A stretch of DNA of 8,141 bases from Thermoplasmata archaeon (GCA_021801305.1 JAJYYD010000140.1:1-8141); one strand, 5' to 3'; counted from the stretch's first letter, positions 1 through 6,800 are shown. A program made the numbers and translations. Notes: generated by a model not told the origin, from the letters alone.

Positions 1-741
1 GTTTATGGCATATGGGTAAAGATAGCCGTCCCATCCCTCGACGTCAAATGGGTGCTCGTCCCTTTTTTCAACAGCAAAGTAGGATGAATAGTCCACGTAT
101 ACAGTGTAATCGCCTTTTTCCAGTGTAGGTTTCCCCAGGACAGGAGTCCTGAAGTCCCTTTCATAATATGGCGTGCCTTCTTTCAACTGGCCGTATACAT
201 TGAGATAGCGGGGCGGGATTCCGATCCTTTCCCTGGATTGCACAAAAAATGTGTCCAGGTCCCCCTCATGATGAATTTTATATGTGGTTCCCTTTGGTAT
301 ATAAACATAGTCGTTCTTCCCGAATTTCAGGTCTCCAAGCATTGACTTCAGTGTTCCGCTGCCTTTGTGTATGAAAAGGACCTCATCATGAAGTGCATTC
401 CTGTAAAAGAAGTCGGAAGAACTCCCCCTTAGCTTCATGACGCCCATTTTCAGGGTGCTGTTGAAAAGTATAACCTCCCTGGACCTGAAATGATCGGTTG
501 AATAATCAATTTCAGACGTCCTGAAATGACGGTGAAGCATGGCAGCATCCGTACCTGCTGAAACCTGTTTCTTCTCCTGCTTGACGGAACTGACCCTTGT
601 TGGTTCATTCACATGGTATATGAGCGAATATGGGCCGTCAAAGCTCTCCTCACCAAAGAGTTCCTCCTTCCTCACTTTTTCCCTGTCCTCATATGTATGC
701 CTGCTGTGGGGTACAATACCCTGTTTTACATAATACACCAT
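1..741 (-). CDS. hmgA: Homogentisate 1,2-dioxygenase, N-terminal 247 residues (3' end beyond window)
   Basis: Predicted cytoplasmic non-heme Fe(II) dioxygenase that opens the ring of homogentisate to give maleylacetoacetate. Translating the minus strand from the ATG at 741 gives 247 codons with no stop, so the gene runs off the left edge. Family features seen are the N-terminal PHSRHT and EELFG...YSLIYH segments, a cupin-like stretch at about residues 115-156 (HDEVLFIHKGSGT ... YIPKGT), and the signature HPFDVEGWDGYLYP at 230-243. The metal-binding His/Glu residues of the family lie in the C-terminal half, outside this window, so catalytic competence cannot be judged. The start is firm: ATG lies 2 nt after the fah stop, with a GAGG ribosome-binding sequence 7 nt upstream. 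The N-terminus resembles the shorter bacterial/archaeal form (roughly 380-390 residues as I recall) more than the human form of about 445. Identity is strongly supported by the adjacent fah and hpd genes. Confidence 0.93.
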   Translation of the reverse strand, partial: MVYYVKQGIVPHSRHTYEDREKVRKEELFGEESFDGPYSLIYHVNEPTRVSSVKQEKKQVSAGTDAAMLHRHFRTSEIDYSTDHFRSREVILFNSTLKMGVMKLRGSSSDFFYRNALHDEVLFIHKGSGTLKSMLGDLKFGKNDYVYIPKGTTYKIHHEGDLDTFFVQSRERIGIPPRYLNVYGQLKEGTPYYERDFRTPVLGKPTLEKGDYTVYVDYSSYFAVEKRDEHPFDVEGWDGYLYPYAIN

Positions 742-743
742 TT

Positions 744-1661
744 TTATCCCTCAACTATCTTGTTTGATGTTTCTCCAAGCATTTCTGAATGGAACCTTAC
801 AATATCTCCCTTCTTGAGCCACCCATGTTCTTCAGGGCCAATCTCGAGTATGCAGCCCGTTCCCACTGTCCCGGACATGATTATATCCCCCGGCCTCAGC
901 GTGGTATCCTGGGATGCCCACGAGATCATGTCCTCGAAATCCCAGTGAATTGACTTGAGATTTCCCTGGGAGTAAGTATTTCCATTGACCGAAGCTGACA
1001 AGGAAACGTCTATCTTGCCCTCACTGTTTGTCAGGTCAGCAAATTCATCCATTGTTGTAATGTAAGGGCCGAAGGATGTAGCAAAATCCTTTGACTTCGC
1101 CGGACCCAGCCCGATCTTCATCTCCTTCCTCTGGACATCCCTGGCGCTCCAGTCGTTGACAAGCACCAGCCCGAAAATGTAGTCCTTGGCCTCTCCCCTG
1201 GGTATATTCCTTCCTTCTTTCCCTATTACTGCAGCCACTTCCAGCTCATAATCCAGCTCTGAAGTATAAGACGGATAAGGTATGCCGTCATTGGACCCAA
1301 AAAGGTTGGACGTTCCTGAATAGTAAAAAGCTGGAATCTCATACCATTCAGGGACCATTTCAAGACCGCGCCTCTCCCTTGCCCTCCTGACATGATCCTC
1401 GAAGGCATAGAAATCACGGATCTGGTTCACTCTGGGAACCGGAATGAGAAATGTCCTTGGAACAACCTCTACAAGATCTTCAGATGGTGTCTCCTCTATG
1501 AATTTCAAAATCTTGTCCCTGTTCCTGGTAAGGGTGGAGAAAAATGACTTTTCAATATTGTCACCCGTGTCGTTCAGTATTGCAGATACGTCGATCCACC
1601 TGTCCTTGCCGAATACCGCTGTATATCTTCCTTCATCGCTCCTGATCCTTGCAACTTTCAT
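744..1661 (-). CDS. fah: Fumarylacetoacetate hydrolase family protein (probable fumarylacetoacetase)
   Basis: Predicted to hydrolyse fumarylacetoacetate (or its cis isomer) to fumarate/maleate and acetoacetate, the last step of homogentisate breakdown. The product has 305 residues: a short N-terminal part (1-75) followed by the FAH catalytic fold. Key residues of mammalian FAH can be matched by spacing. D83 and H90 in DFYAFEDH correspond to D126/H133. E139 and E141 in YELE correspond to the E199/E201 metal ligands. D170, R174 and Q177 in NDWSARDVQ correspond to D233, R237 and Q240. K189 or K191 sits where K253 is expected, and a GT-rich segment lies at 264-269. It is shorter than the eukaryotic enzyme (about 420 residues), lacking most of its N-terminal domain. 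FAH-family members also include acylpyruvases and decarboxylases, but the location between hpd and hmgA and the retained R/Q pair favour the tyrosine-pathway role. No strong ribosome-binding sequence precedes the ATG. Confidence 0.9.
   Translation of the reverse strand: MKVARIRSDEGRYTAVFGKDRWIDVSAILNDTGDNIEKSFFSTLTRNRDKILKFIEETPSEDLVEVVPRTFLIPVPRVNQIRDFYAFEDHVRRARERRGLEMVPEWYEIPAFYYSGTSNLFGSNDGIPYPSYTSELDYELEVAAVIGKEGRNIPRGEAKDYIFGLVLVNDWSARDVQRKEMKIGLGPAKSKDFATSFGPYITTMDEFADLTNSEGKIDVSLSASVNGNTYSQGNLKSIHWDFEDMISWASQDTTLRPGDIIMSGTVGTGCILEIGPEEHGWLKKGDIVRFHSEMLGETSNKIVEG
749..752 (-). promoter_or_regulatory. Ribosome-binding site of hmgA
   Basis: GAGG on the minus strand, 7 nt before the hmgA ATG, lying inside the last codons of fah. 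It supports the start at 741 and translation of hmgA from the same mRNA as fah. Confidence 0.6.
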
Positions 1662-1684
1662 TGAAATTATTCCCCGATCCAGCT

Positions 1685-1706
1685 ATTGTTTCAGGCCGGT
1701 AACAAT
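1685..1706. repeat. Dyad ATTGTT-N10-AACAAT upstream of fah
   Basis: Perfect 6-bp inverted repeat with a 10-bp GC-rich spacer, located 24 to 45 nt before the fah ATG inside the 113-nt hpd-fah gap. The position is where a promoter or operator for fah-hmgA could lie, and the sequence AACAATAG on the minus strand (about 1690-1683) is at TATA-box distance though a poor TATA match. It could be an operator or an RNA hairpin, or chance. The rest of the gap holds no ORF, only a short CCCTGAACAGGG palindrome next to the hpd stop and an A-rich stretch (1725-1736) that could be a second TATA-like element. Confidence 0.3.
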
Positions 1707-1774
1707 GTCTCTATCACTGTTTCCTTTTTTAATTTTCTGGCTTATGATAATTGTATTGCCCTGAACAGGGGGAT

Positions 1775-2860
1775 TTAGAGGTTACCCCTCTTTGCCTGCT
1801 CCCTCTCAATGGATTCAAAAAGCGCCTTGAAGGTTCCCTTTCCAAATGATCTTGCGCCTTTCCTCTGAATAACTTCATAAAAGAAGGTTGGCCTGTCGCC
1901 CATGGGCTTTGTGAATATCTGCAGCAGGTACCCGTATTCATCCCTGTCCACGAGTATGTAGAGATTCTTCAGCTTCTCAATGTCTTCATCGATACTGCCC
2001 ACATGTTCGGTCAACGTGTCGTAGTATTTTGCCGGTGTGTAAAGGAATTCCACGCCCCTCTGCCTAAGTTCGGTTACAGTTTTTATGATGTCATCTGTCT
2101 CCAGAGCAATATGCTGCACCCCAGGTGAATTATAGTAGTCCAGGTATTCCTGTATCTGGGATTTCTTGAGGCCAAGTGCGGGTTCGTTAATGGGGAATAC
2201 AATACTCCTGTCATTGTACTGCACCACTTTCGACCGGAGTGATGAATATTCTGTGCTGATGTCCTTGTCGTCAAAGGTCACGAGCTGCTCAAACCCCATG
2301 CCCTTTATGTAATAATCCACCCAGGAATCCATTTTCCTGTCCTCGACATTACCAACAACATGGTCGATCCTCTTGAGTCCTGTTGGCTTCTCTTTTATGT
2401 CTGATGGTTCAAATCCGGGCGGAACCATGTCGTCATATTCTGAAACATCCACCAGAGAATGTATGGTGTCTCCATAGGATGGTATGACTGATCTTTTGAT
2501 CTTCCCGAAATCGCCCTTCACAGTTTCTATCTTCCCCGGTTTTACAACACCCCTTTTAGCCACGAATTCATTGGTCTCCTCTATATTTGGGACCTTCAGT
2601 GATATATCCCTGACTCCGTCGCCATGAAGCTTGACATGTTCTGCTATTGGTGAATTGTGGTTAAGGAAGGATGTAAAAACGAGATTGATATTGCCCTGTT
2701 CCATTAAATATGATACCCTGTCTCTCACACCAGTTTCTGGACCTGCGTATGCCTTCAGGTTGAATCCCATTGCTTTCTGGTGGAAAAATGCCCACTGCTT
2801 GGCTGATCCCACGTAATATTCCACTGCATTGACAGTGTCAAAATATGGTTGTTCGGACAT
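1775..2860 (-). CDS. hpd: 4-Hydroxyphenylpyruvate dioxygenase
   Basis: Fe(II)-dependent enzyme converting 4-hydroxyphenylpyruvate, the transamination product of tyrosine, to homogentisate with loss of CO2. It is 361 residues long, the normal size for prokaryotic HPPD, and is built of two vicinal-oxygen-chelate halves. The catalytic C-terminal half carries the three iron ligands: H167 in IDHVVGNV, H250 in GVQHIAL and E329 in FFYEVIQR. Other hallmarks are FPINEPA (222-228), KKSQIQEYL (232-240), GYLLQIFTKP (310-319) and the C-terminal RKGARSFGKGTFKALFE (333-349). The start at 2860 is supported by a TATA box about 25 nt upstream, implying a leaderless mRNA. An out-of-frame ATG at 2865 would lie outside such a transcript. 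It is the first gene of the cluster hpd-fah-hmgA and diverges from the chlorite-dismutase-family operon. Confidence 0.97.
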   Translation of the reverse strand: MSEQPYFDTVNAVEYYVGSAKQWAFFHQKAMGFNLKAYAGPETGVRDRVSYLMEQGNINLVFTSFLNHNSPIAEHVKLHGDGVRDISLKVPNIEETNEFVAKRGVVKPGKIETVKGDFGKIKRSVIPSYGDTIHSLVDVSEYDDMVPPGFEPSDIKEKPTGLKRIDHVVGNVEDRKMDSWVDYYIKGMGFEQLVTFDDKDISTEYSSLRSKVVQYNDRSIVFPINEPALGLKKSQIQEYLDYYNSPGVQHIALETDDIIKTVTELRQRGVEFLYTPAKYYDTLTEHVGSIDEDIEKLKNLYILVDRDEYGYLLQIFTKPMGDRPTFFYEVIQRKGARSFGKGTFKALFESIEREQAKRGNL

Positions 2861-2881
2861 ACCATAATATTAACAACTGGG

Positions 2882-2897
2882 CTAATATACTTTGTGA
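2882..2897 (-). promoter_or_regulatory. Leaderless archaeal promoter of hpd
   Basis: On the minus strand ACAAAG is followed by TATATTAG (2889-2882), a BRE-plus-TATA arrangement. The TATA centre is about 25 nt from the A of the hpd ATG, the standard archaeal TATA-to-start distance, so transcription should begin at or within a nucleotide or two of the start codon. A TAATATTA palindrome (2865-2872) lies between TATA box and start and could be a repressor site. This last point is speculative. Confidence 0.65.
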
Positions 2898-2975
2898 GAA
2901 ACTGATTGTCATGATAATAACCGCCATTTGACCTTTTTTCGATCCCCATGCATTCCCGATGGTGAAACACTGGCA

Positions 2976-2988
2976 ATATTTTTAAAAC
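2976..2988 (+). promoter_or_regulatory. Probable promoter of the cld-rhodanese-thiI operon
   Basis: AT-rich element ATATTTTTAAAAC upstream of the plus-strand operon. Its centre is about 17 nt from the ATG at 2999 but about 23 nt from the second in-frame ATG at 3005, so a leaderless transcript would fit the 3005 start better. The 138-bp interval 2861-2998 is otherwise free of genes and serves as a divergent promoter region with hpd. Confidence 0.45.
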
Positions 2989-2998
2989 TGGCGGGAAT

Positions 2999-3679
2999 AT
3001 GCGGATGATAATTTTGGCCAATAAAATCTATACAATGATACTTTCCTACAAGGGTACTGAGAAACTGTGGAACTCAAAAAGAGATGAAATAGCGACCCTG
3101 GAAAATGTTATTGACGGGAAACTGGAACTCCTGAGAAGTAATTTCATCAATATACGTTCATACAGGTCCCTGCGTTACGACAGCGATTTTGTATTCTGGG
3201 TATCCTCTTACAAGCCTGAAAGTTTTTACGATTTCAAGGCTGGCCTGAACCTTCTTTTCAGGGGTATGGCGGAAACTTCTTTCAGCATGATCTCGATTTA
3301 CGAACATTCCCCCTATCTGAAGGGGAAAGCAACCCTGGAAGATACGTTACATAATGATCCTTCACCGTATTTTGTTGCATACCCCATGAGCAAGACCGTG
3401 GACTGGTACCTCATCGACTACGAGGAAAGAAAGAAAATACTAGCCGAACATATAGGGATGGCAGTTTCGCATCCGGAAAACAGGGATATAAGGTCATACA
3501 CTACATACAGCTTTGGGCTTGGGGACCAGGAATTCGTTGTACTGTACGAGGTTGATGACCTTTCTGCCTGGTCCCATGTAACGGAAAAGCTAAGGGAGGC
3601 AACTGCCAGGAAATGGATTATACGGGAATGGCCAATCCTCGTTGGATCACTTAATGAACCTTTCAGGATTTTACCTTGA
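2999..3679 (+). CDS. Chlorite-dismutase-family heme protein (coproheme decarboxylase-like)
   Basis: A 226-residue member of the chlorite dismutase / HemQ (ChdC) family, which includes coproheme decarboxylases of heme synthesis and true chlorite dismutases. It is cytoplasmic, with no signal or membrane segment. Seen: the N-terminal ferredoxin-like half with SLRYDSDFVFW (57-67), then YPMSKTVDWYLID (128-140), EERKKILAEH (142-151) and SFGLGDQEFV (171-180). H151 is the expected proximal heme ligand. Y128 and K132 have the four-residue spacing of the Tyr/Lys pair used by coproheme decarboxylases. By my alignment to the SxGLDD motif, the distal residue (Arg in chlorite dismutase, Gln in Firmicute HemQ) is S166, so chlorite-degrading activity is unlikely. 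Thermoplasma has a homolog of this family. The start may be the second ATG (3005), judged from promoter spacing. First gene of an operon with a rhodanese and thiI. Exact reaction uncertain. Confidence 0.88.
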   Translation: MRMIILANKIYTMILSYKGTEKLWNSKRDEIATLENVIDGKLELLRSNFINIRSYRSLRYDSDFVFWVSSYKPESFYDFKAGLNLLFRGMAETSFSMISIYEHSPYLKGKATLEDTLHNDPSPYFVAYPMSKTVDWYLIDYEERKKILAEHIGMAVSHPENRDIRSYTTYSFGLGDQEFVVLYEVDDLSAWSHVTEKLREATARKWIIREWPILVGSLNEPFRILP

Positions 3680-3686
3680 ATTTCCC

Positions 3687-4019
3687 ATGACCTGCAGAAT
3701 TGTTTCATGTGATGATATGGCATGTTTCATAAAGAGCGGAGACATGATTGTCGTGGATGCCAGGCCTTCAACCATGTTTAAGAGATTTCGGATTGTAAAC
3801 TCCGTGATCTATAAAGAATTCTGCACTTCCGCCGAAAATAAAACTGGTCTTTCCGGAAAGAAAATAGTGTTCGTATGTTCCAGGGGCCATAAAAGCCTCA
3901 GGCTGGGTTCAGTTTTTTCAAAAAAATACGGGATAGACACATATTCACTGGAAGGGGGGCTTACGGAATTCATGCGGAAACACCCCGATCTTATGGTGAT
4001 GAGGAGTGATTCCAGATGA
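3687..4019 (+). CDS. Single-domain rhodanese-like sulfurtransferase
   Basis: A 110-residue rhodanese-fold protein expected to carry sulfur as a cysteine persulfide. Seen: an IVVDARP strand-turn at about residues 21-27, and the active-site loop CSRGHKS starting at C64, preceded by the hydrophobic strand KIVFV. The C-x-x-G-x-K/R pattern and six-residue loop fit sulfurtransferases rather than Cdc25-type phosphatases. YSLEGGLTEF near the C-terminus matches the usual GG-containing rhodanese end. I chose ATG 3687, 7 nt after the preceding stop. The frame is open back to a TTG at 3642 and an ATG at 3654, but these would overlap the upstream gene and add residues before the domain. The stop overlaps the thiI start (ATGA), so the protein is probably made with ThiI and may supply it with sulfur. 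That partnership is inferred. Confidence 0.85.
   Translation: MTCRIVSCDDMACFIKSGDMIVVDARPSTMFKRFRIVNSVIYKEFCTSAENKTGLSGKKIVFVCSRGHKSLRLGSVFSKKYGIDTYSLEGGLTEFMRKHPDLMVMRSDSR
4001..4006 (+). promoter_or_regulatory. Ribosome-binding site of thiI
   Basis: GAGGAG ending 9 nt before the thiI ATG, inside the end of the rhodanese gene. Together with the ATGA overlap it fixes the thiI start at 4016 and points to translational coupling. Confidence 0.6.
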
Positions 4020-5476
4020 TTTTTGATGAGCCAGTATACATAATAAGATATTCAGAACTTGGGCTGAAGGGCCCAAGGGCCAGGAACAGCATGGAACAGG
4101 CACTTGTGAGGAACATTTTAGCCGGCCTAAGGAAGAAAGGACAGAATGCTGTCATAAAGAGAGACAAGGGAAGGATATACCTGTCATCATTCTCCAGGGA
4201 TGACATAGTTTCATATGTTCTCGAAAGAACAATGGGCATCAAGACGTTTTCACTTTCCATGACCGGAAAGATAAGCGGTCTCCATGATATAGTTAGTGGA
4301 TCAGTTGAACTCTACTCTGCAAAGGTTTCAGGAAAGACCTATGCTGTGCGATCACACAGGAAAGGAAGCCATGAATTCAGGAGTACTGACATACTCAATG
4401 GAATAGGTGACGCGTTATACCCGTTCAGTTCCGGCGTTGATCTTGAGAAACCGGATGTGGAGATATTCGTTGAGGTAAGGGACAACAGGGTTTATTTTTT
4501 CAATTCCAGGATAAAGGGACCTGGTGGTCTTCCGCTGGGTTCCGAGGGAAAATTAACTGCCCTGGTCTCAGGTGGAATCGATTCACCGGTAGCCGCATGG
4601 CAGATGATGAAAAGGGGCTGCCCTGTTGATGTGGTTTTCTGTTCCCTTGCACATCCAGAGGACACTTCAGGCTTTTTAAAAAGCATAATCCCCCTGTTCG
4701 AGGACTGGGGACACGGTTATGATGCTAGAATCCATATCCTGGACTGCTCCCCCCTGATCGATGAATTCACTCTTTCAGGAAGATATACCATGCCCAATGT
4801 CGAGTTCAAGCGGGCAATTTACATGCTTGCAAGGAAGATAGGAGTCCGGGATGGTTCATGCGGCATAGTTACCGGAGAATGTTTGGGGCAGGTTTCGTCC
4901 CAGACCCCTGAAAACCTAATGGCAATAGAAAACGGGATTAATTTCCCGGTATACAGGCCGATTATTTCATGGGACAAGGATGACACAACCGACCTTGCCA
5001 GGCGGATAGGCACTTTTACAGGCGAGAACATGGGGGAGTACTGTGCACTTTTTGCAGACAGGCCAGTCATCAAGGCAAGGTCCTCAGACATGAACCGGGA
5101 GATGGAAAATTATGATCTAACGGATTCCATAGTAAATAATGCTGTGACCCTTAGATCTTCTGAACTTATGGAATACTACCGTACCCTGGTTTCAAACAGG
5201 CCGGGCATTTCCGGAATCCCTCCTGATGCCATACTGGTTGATCTTGGTACCGGAAGGGAAGGCCCTGTGCTGCCTGATGCACAGAAGGTTGATCCTTCCA
5301 GGCTCAAGGAATTCATTCTTCGCACCGGAAAAGAGAAAACTTACCTCCTGTTCTGCAGGAAAGGGCTTCAGAGTGCTCACTGGTCTGGCCTCCTGAGGTC
5401 GGAAGGCATCAATGCGTTTTATACAACAGAGTCAGAATTGTTGAAAAACAGGCCAGGAAAGGAAGCCAGCAACTGA
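4016..5476 (+). CDS. thiI: tRNA 4-thiouridine synthase ThiI with C-terminal rhodanese domain
   Basis: Cytoplasmic enzyme that adenylates uridine 8 of tRNA and replaces its oxygen with sulfur; in bacteria ThiI also feeds sulfur to the thiamine thiazole. It has 486 residues, close to E. coli ThiI (482). Domains in order: N-terminal ferredoxin-like plus THUMP (about 1-172, with VRSHRKGSHEF at 111-121 and the GPGGLPLGSEGK end at 168-179); PP-loop ATPase with SGGIDSP at 185-191, TGECLGQVSSQT at 286-297 and C343 in EYCALF; and a rhodanese domain (about 400-472) with C447 in LLFCRKGLQS. C343 and C447 correspond to E. coli C344 and C456, the disulfide-forming and persulfide-carrying cysteines, so the bacterial-type mechanism looks complete. 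Many archaeal ThiI proteins lack the rhodanese domain. The gene overlaps the separate rhodanese gene upstream by ATGA and ends 11 nt before a convergent gene. Confidence 0.96.
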   Translation: MIFDEPVYIIRYSELGLKGPRARNSMEQALVRNILAGLRKKGQNAVIKRDKGRIYLSSFSRDDIVSYVLERTMGIKTFSLSMTGKISGLHDIVSGSVELYSAKVSGKTYAVRSHRKGSHEFRSTDILNGIGDALYPFSSGVDLEKPDVEIFVEVRDNRVYFFNSRIKGPGGLPLGSEGKLTALVSGGIDSPVAAWQMMKRGCPVDVVFCSLAHPEDTSGFLKSIIPLFEDWGHGYDARIHILDCSPLIDEFTLSGRYTMPNVEFKRAIYMLARKIGVRDGSCGIVTGECLGQVSSQTPENLMAIENGINFPVYRPIISWDKDDTTDLARRIGTFTGENMGEYCALFADRPVIKARSSDMNREMENYDLTDSIVNNAVTLRSSELMEYYRTLVSNRPGISGIPPDAILVDLGTGREGPVLPDAQKVDPSRLKEFILRTGKEKTYLLFCRKGLQSAHWSGLLRSEGINAFYTTESELLKNRPGKEASN

Positions 5477-5487
5477 TTTTGCCTGGA

Positions 5488-6654
5488 CTAGGTAAGATTG
5501 ATCCTGTCCATTATACCGTTCATGCCTATGGCAGCGGCCACTTCTTTTGCCCTCTCCTCGAACATTGCAAGCTTGTCCTTCATGAATTCGGAGTCAAGTA
5601 CATCATTTCCGGATATGGTAATCTTTTCACCTGCCAGAAGCCTTGTGATTAAATTAGACACATCCTCCTCAATTATGCCGAAAATTGTTATAATGAGATC
5701 AAAATAGTTCATCTTTGTGAGGACGTCGTTGTCCCTGAGGTTGAGTTTCAATAATTTCAGTTTCTTTTCCTGCAGGTCGGCAATGCTTCTTGTCAGGCGA
5801 TCCATTATGCTTGTAAGTTCCCCTGATTCAAGTTTGTTGTTCAGTGCAGGCTGAGATGTTACATCGACTTTCTGGAGCTTGTCACTGTATTCCACGTCCA
5901 GGAAAATGCTTGAATCAGCTCTTGAGAGAACAATCCTGAACTGCGATTCTTTCTCGGGGTCCACAAATATCACGGAAAGATTCTGCTTGGTGAGTTCCGC
6001 GGAGTCCAGGTAGTATCGGTCCATCCTCTCGTAGTCAACTGCCGGGTCCTTGCTTATCCAGGTCTCTGCAGTTCTTACAGGAATCTTGTATCCTTTGGAC
6101 AGGGCCGCGAAATAAAGCTGGGATTTCAGAAGATCAGAATTTTTGGTATTGGCTGCAAATTCATAATATATATCCCTCGGGCACCTGTTCTTGATCCTCA
6201 CGTCGTATGCCCCTTCAGTGAATTTTATTGAGAAATTCCTTTCGTTCACCGGAATCGGATCCCTGGCAAGAAAGGCCTCTGCACTCTTGGTTGCCTTGGA
6301 TCTGTCTGATTCAACGCTGTTTACGATTTCCTGCTGGTTTGATGCAATATCCTTCGAGACTTTATCCTTATACCTGCCCAGAAGTACTCCTGTGAACTCC
6401 AGAAGCTGGTCGGCATATTCCTGAAAACCTGTTGACCCGGATTCCTCCTGGAAAGTTTTCAGCAGTTTTGAAATATCATCTTTTATCCTGTCAACCCTGT
6501 CCATTCTTGCCTTAATCTGGTTGTTAAATTCCTCGAGATCTTTCTGGTCTTCCATAGCCCTGTCGGAATATGAAATGGCATCCAGTAGATCAGTTAATGC
6601 GTAATAGAGAGTGCGTGCGTATTCCATCTCTTCCTGCATATCACTCTGAGCCAT
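5488..6654 (-). CDS. Uncharacterised helix-rich protein, about 388 residues
   Basis: I do not recognise this protein. It has no signal peptide, membrane segment or known catalytic motif and a single cysteine. It opens with a long charged helical region (residues about 10-75 are rich in D, E, K and Q in heptad-like patterns, possibly coiled coil). A middle part of mixed strands and helices (about 140-270) carries an aromatic-rich stretch (ESDRY-type and RMDRYYLD segments). A second charged helical part (about 275-345) includes a DLQEKKLKLLKLNLRD helix, and the protein ends in an amphipathic helix. The frame is open to an ATG at 6669, but TTAATAAA lies about 25 nt before the ATG at 6654, so I prefer 6654 (adds no MHSHL). 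It is convergent with thiI, whose stop is 11 nt away, and divergent from the membrane-protein operon. Composition resembles its neighbours. A scaffold or regulatory role is possible but unsupported. Confidence 0.8.
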   Translation of the reverse strand: MAQSDMQEEMEYARTLYYALTDLLDAISYSDRAMEDQKDLEEFNNQIKARMDRVDRIKDDISKLLKTFQEESGSTGFQEYADQLLEFTGVLLGRYKDKVSKDIASNQQEIVNSVESDRSKATKSAEAFLARDPIPVNERNFSIKFTEGAYDVRIKNRCPRDIYYEFAANTKNSDLLKSQLYFAALSKGYKIPVRTAETWISKDPAVDYERMDRYYLDSAELTKQNLSVIFVDPEKESQFRIVLSRADSSIFLDVEYSDKLQKVDVTSQPALNNKLESGELTSIMDRLTRSIADLQEKKLKLLKLNLRDNDVLTKMNYFDLIITIFGIIEEDVSNLITRLLAGEKITISGNDVLDSEFMKDKLAMFEERAKEVAAAIGMNGIMDRINLT

Positions 6655-6674
6655 TAAGTGGCTATGCATTAAAG

Positions 6675-6682
6675 TTTATTAA
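6675..6682 (-). promoter_or_regulatory. TATA box of the uncharacterised 388-residue gene
   Basis: TTAATAAA on the minus strand, its centre about 24-25 nt before the ATG at 6654 and only about 10 nt before the ATG at 6669. The spacing matches the hpd promoter and points to a leaderless transcript starting at 6654. Confidence 0.5.
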
Positions 6683-6792
6683 GAATTCCCTGTAGTCTCA
6701 ATCAACACGACGCATTCCTGTCGGAACCCCGAAAATACCATTCCCGTACCGAGGATTTCACGGATAGATTAATAAAAGGAACAACGAAAAGA

Positions 6793-6800
6793 GATATATA
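6793..6800 (+). promoter_or_regulatory. TATA box of the membrane-protein operon
   Basis: GATATATA, centre about 35 nt before the ATG at 6832, predicting a transcript start near 6820-6824 and a leader of about 10 nt that would just include the GGAG at 6821. A second AT-rich element (TTAATAAAA, 6769-6777) lies further upstream. The rest of 6670-6831 contains a small TTCC-N4-GGAA dyad (6715-6726) and no ORF or RNA gene that I can see. Confidence 0.5.

Noticed and set aside
539..948. Plus-strand open frames across hmgA and fah
   Set aside because: They lie opposite two well-supported genes, have low-complexity Ser/Pro/Leu-rich translations typical of antisense frames, and no family features.
1444..1764. 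Plus-strand open frame of 106 codons over the fah start and hpd-fah gap
   Set aside because: Mostly antisense to the N-terminal part of fah, with no promoter, ribosome-binding site or recognisable protein features.
1758..1772. CCCTGAACAGGG palindrome directly after the hpd stop as a terminator
   Set aside because: The stem is only 4-5 bp with a tiny loop and is not followed by a T-run on the minus strand; archaeal termination relies on T-rich stretches, so it is not called.
2999..3679. A true chlorite dismutase for perchlorate respiration
   Set aside because: The expected distal Arg appears to be absent, there is no signal peptide, and no perchlorate reductase genes are nearby.
3642..3686. 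Longer N-terminus for the rhodanese, starting at TTG 3642 or ATG 3654
   Set aside because: It would overlap the end of the upstream gene and add residues before the rhodanese fold without a clear ribosome-binding sequence; ATG 3687, 7 nt after the stop, is simpler.
6715..6726. TTCC-N4-GGAA inverted repeat in the divergent promoter region as an operator
   Set aside because: Arms of only 4 bp are expected by chance and no second copy was seen in the window.
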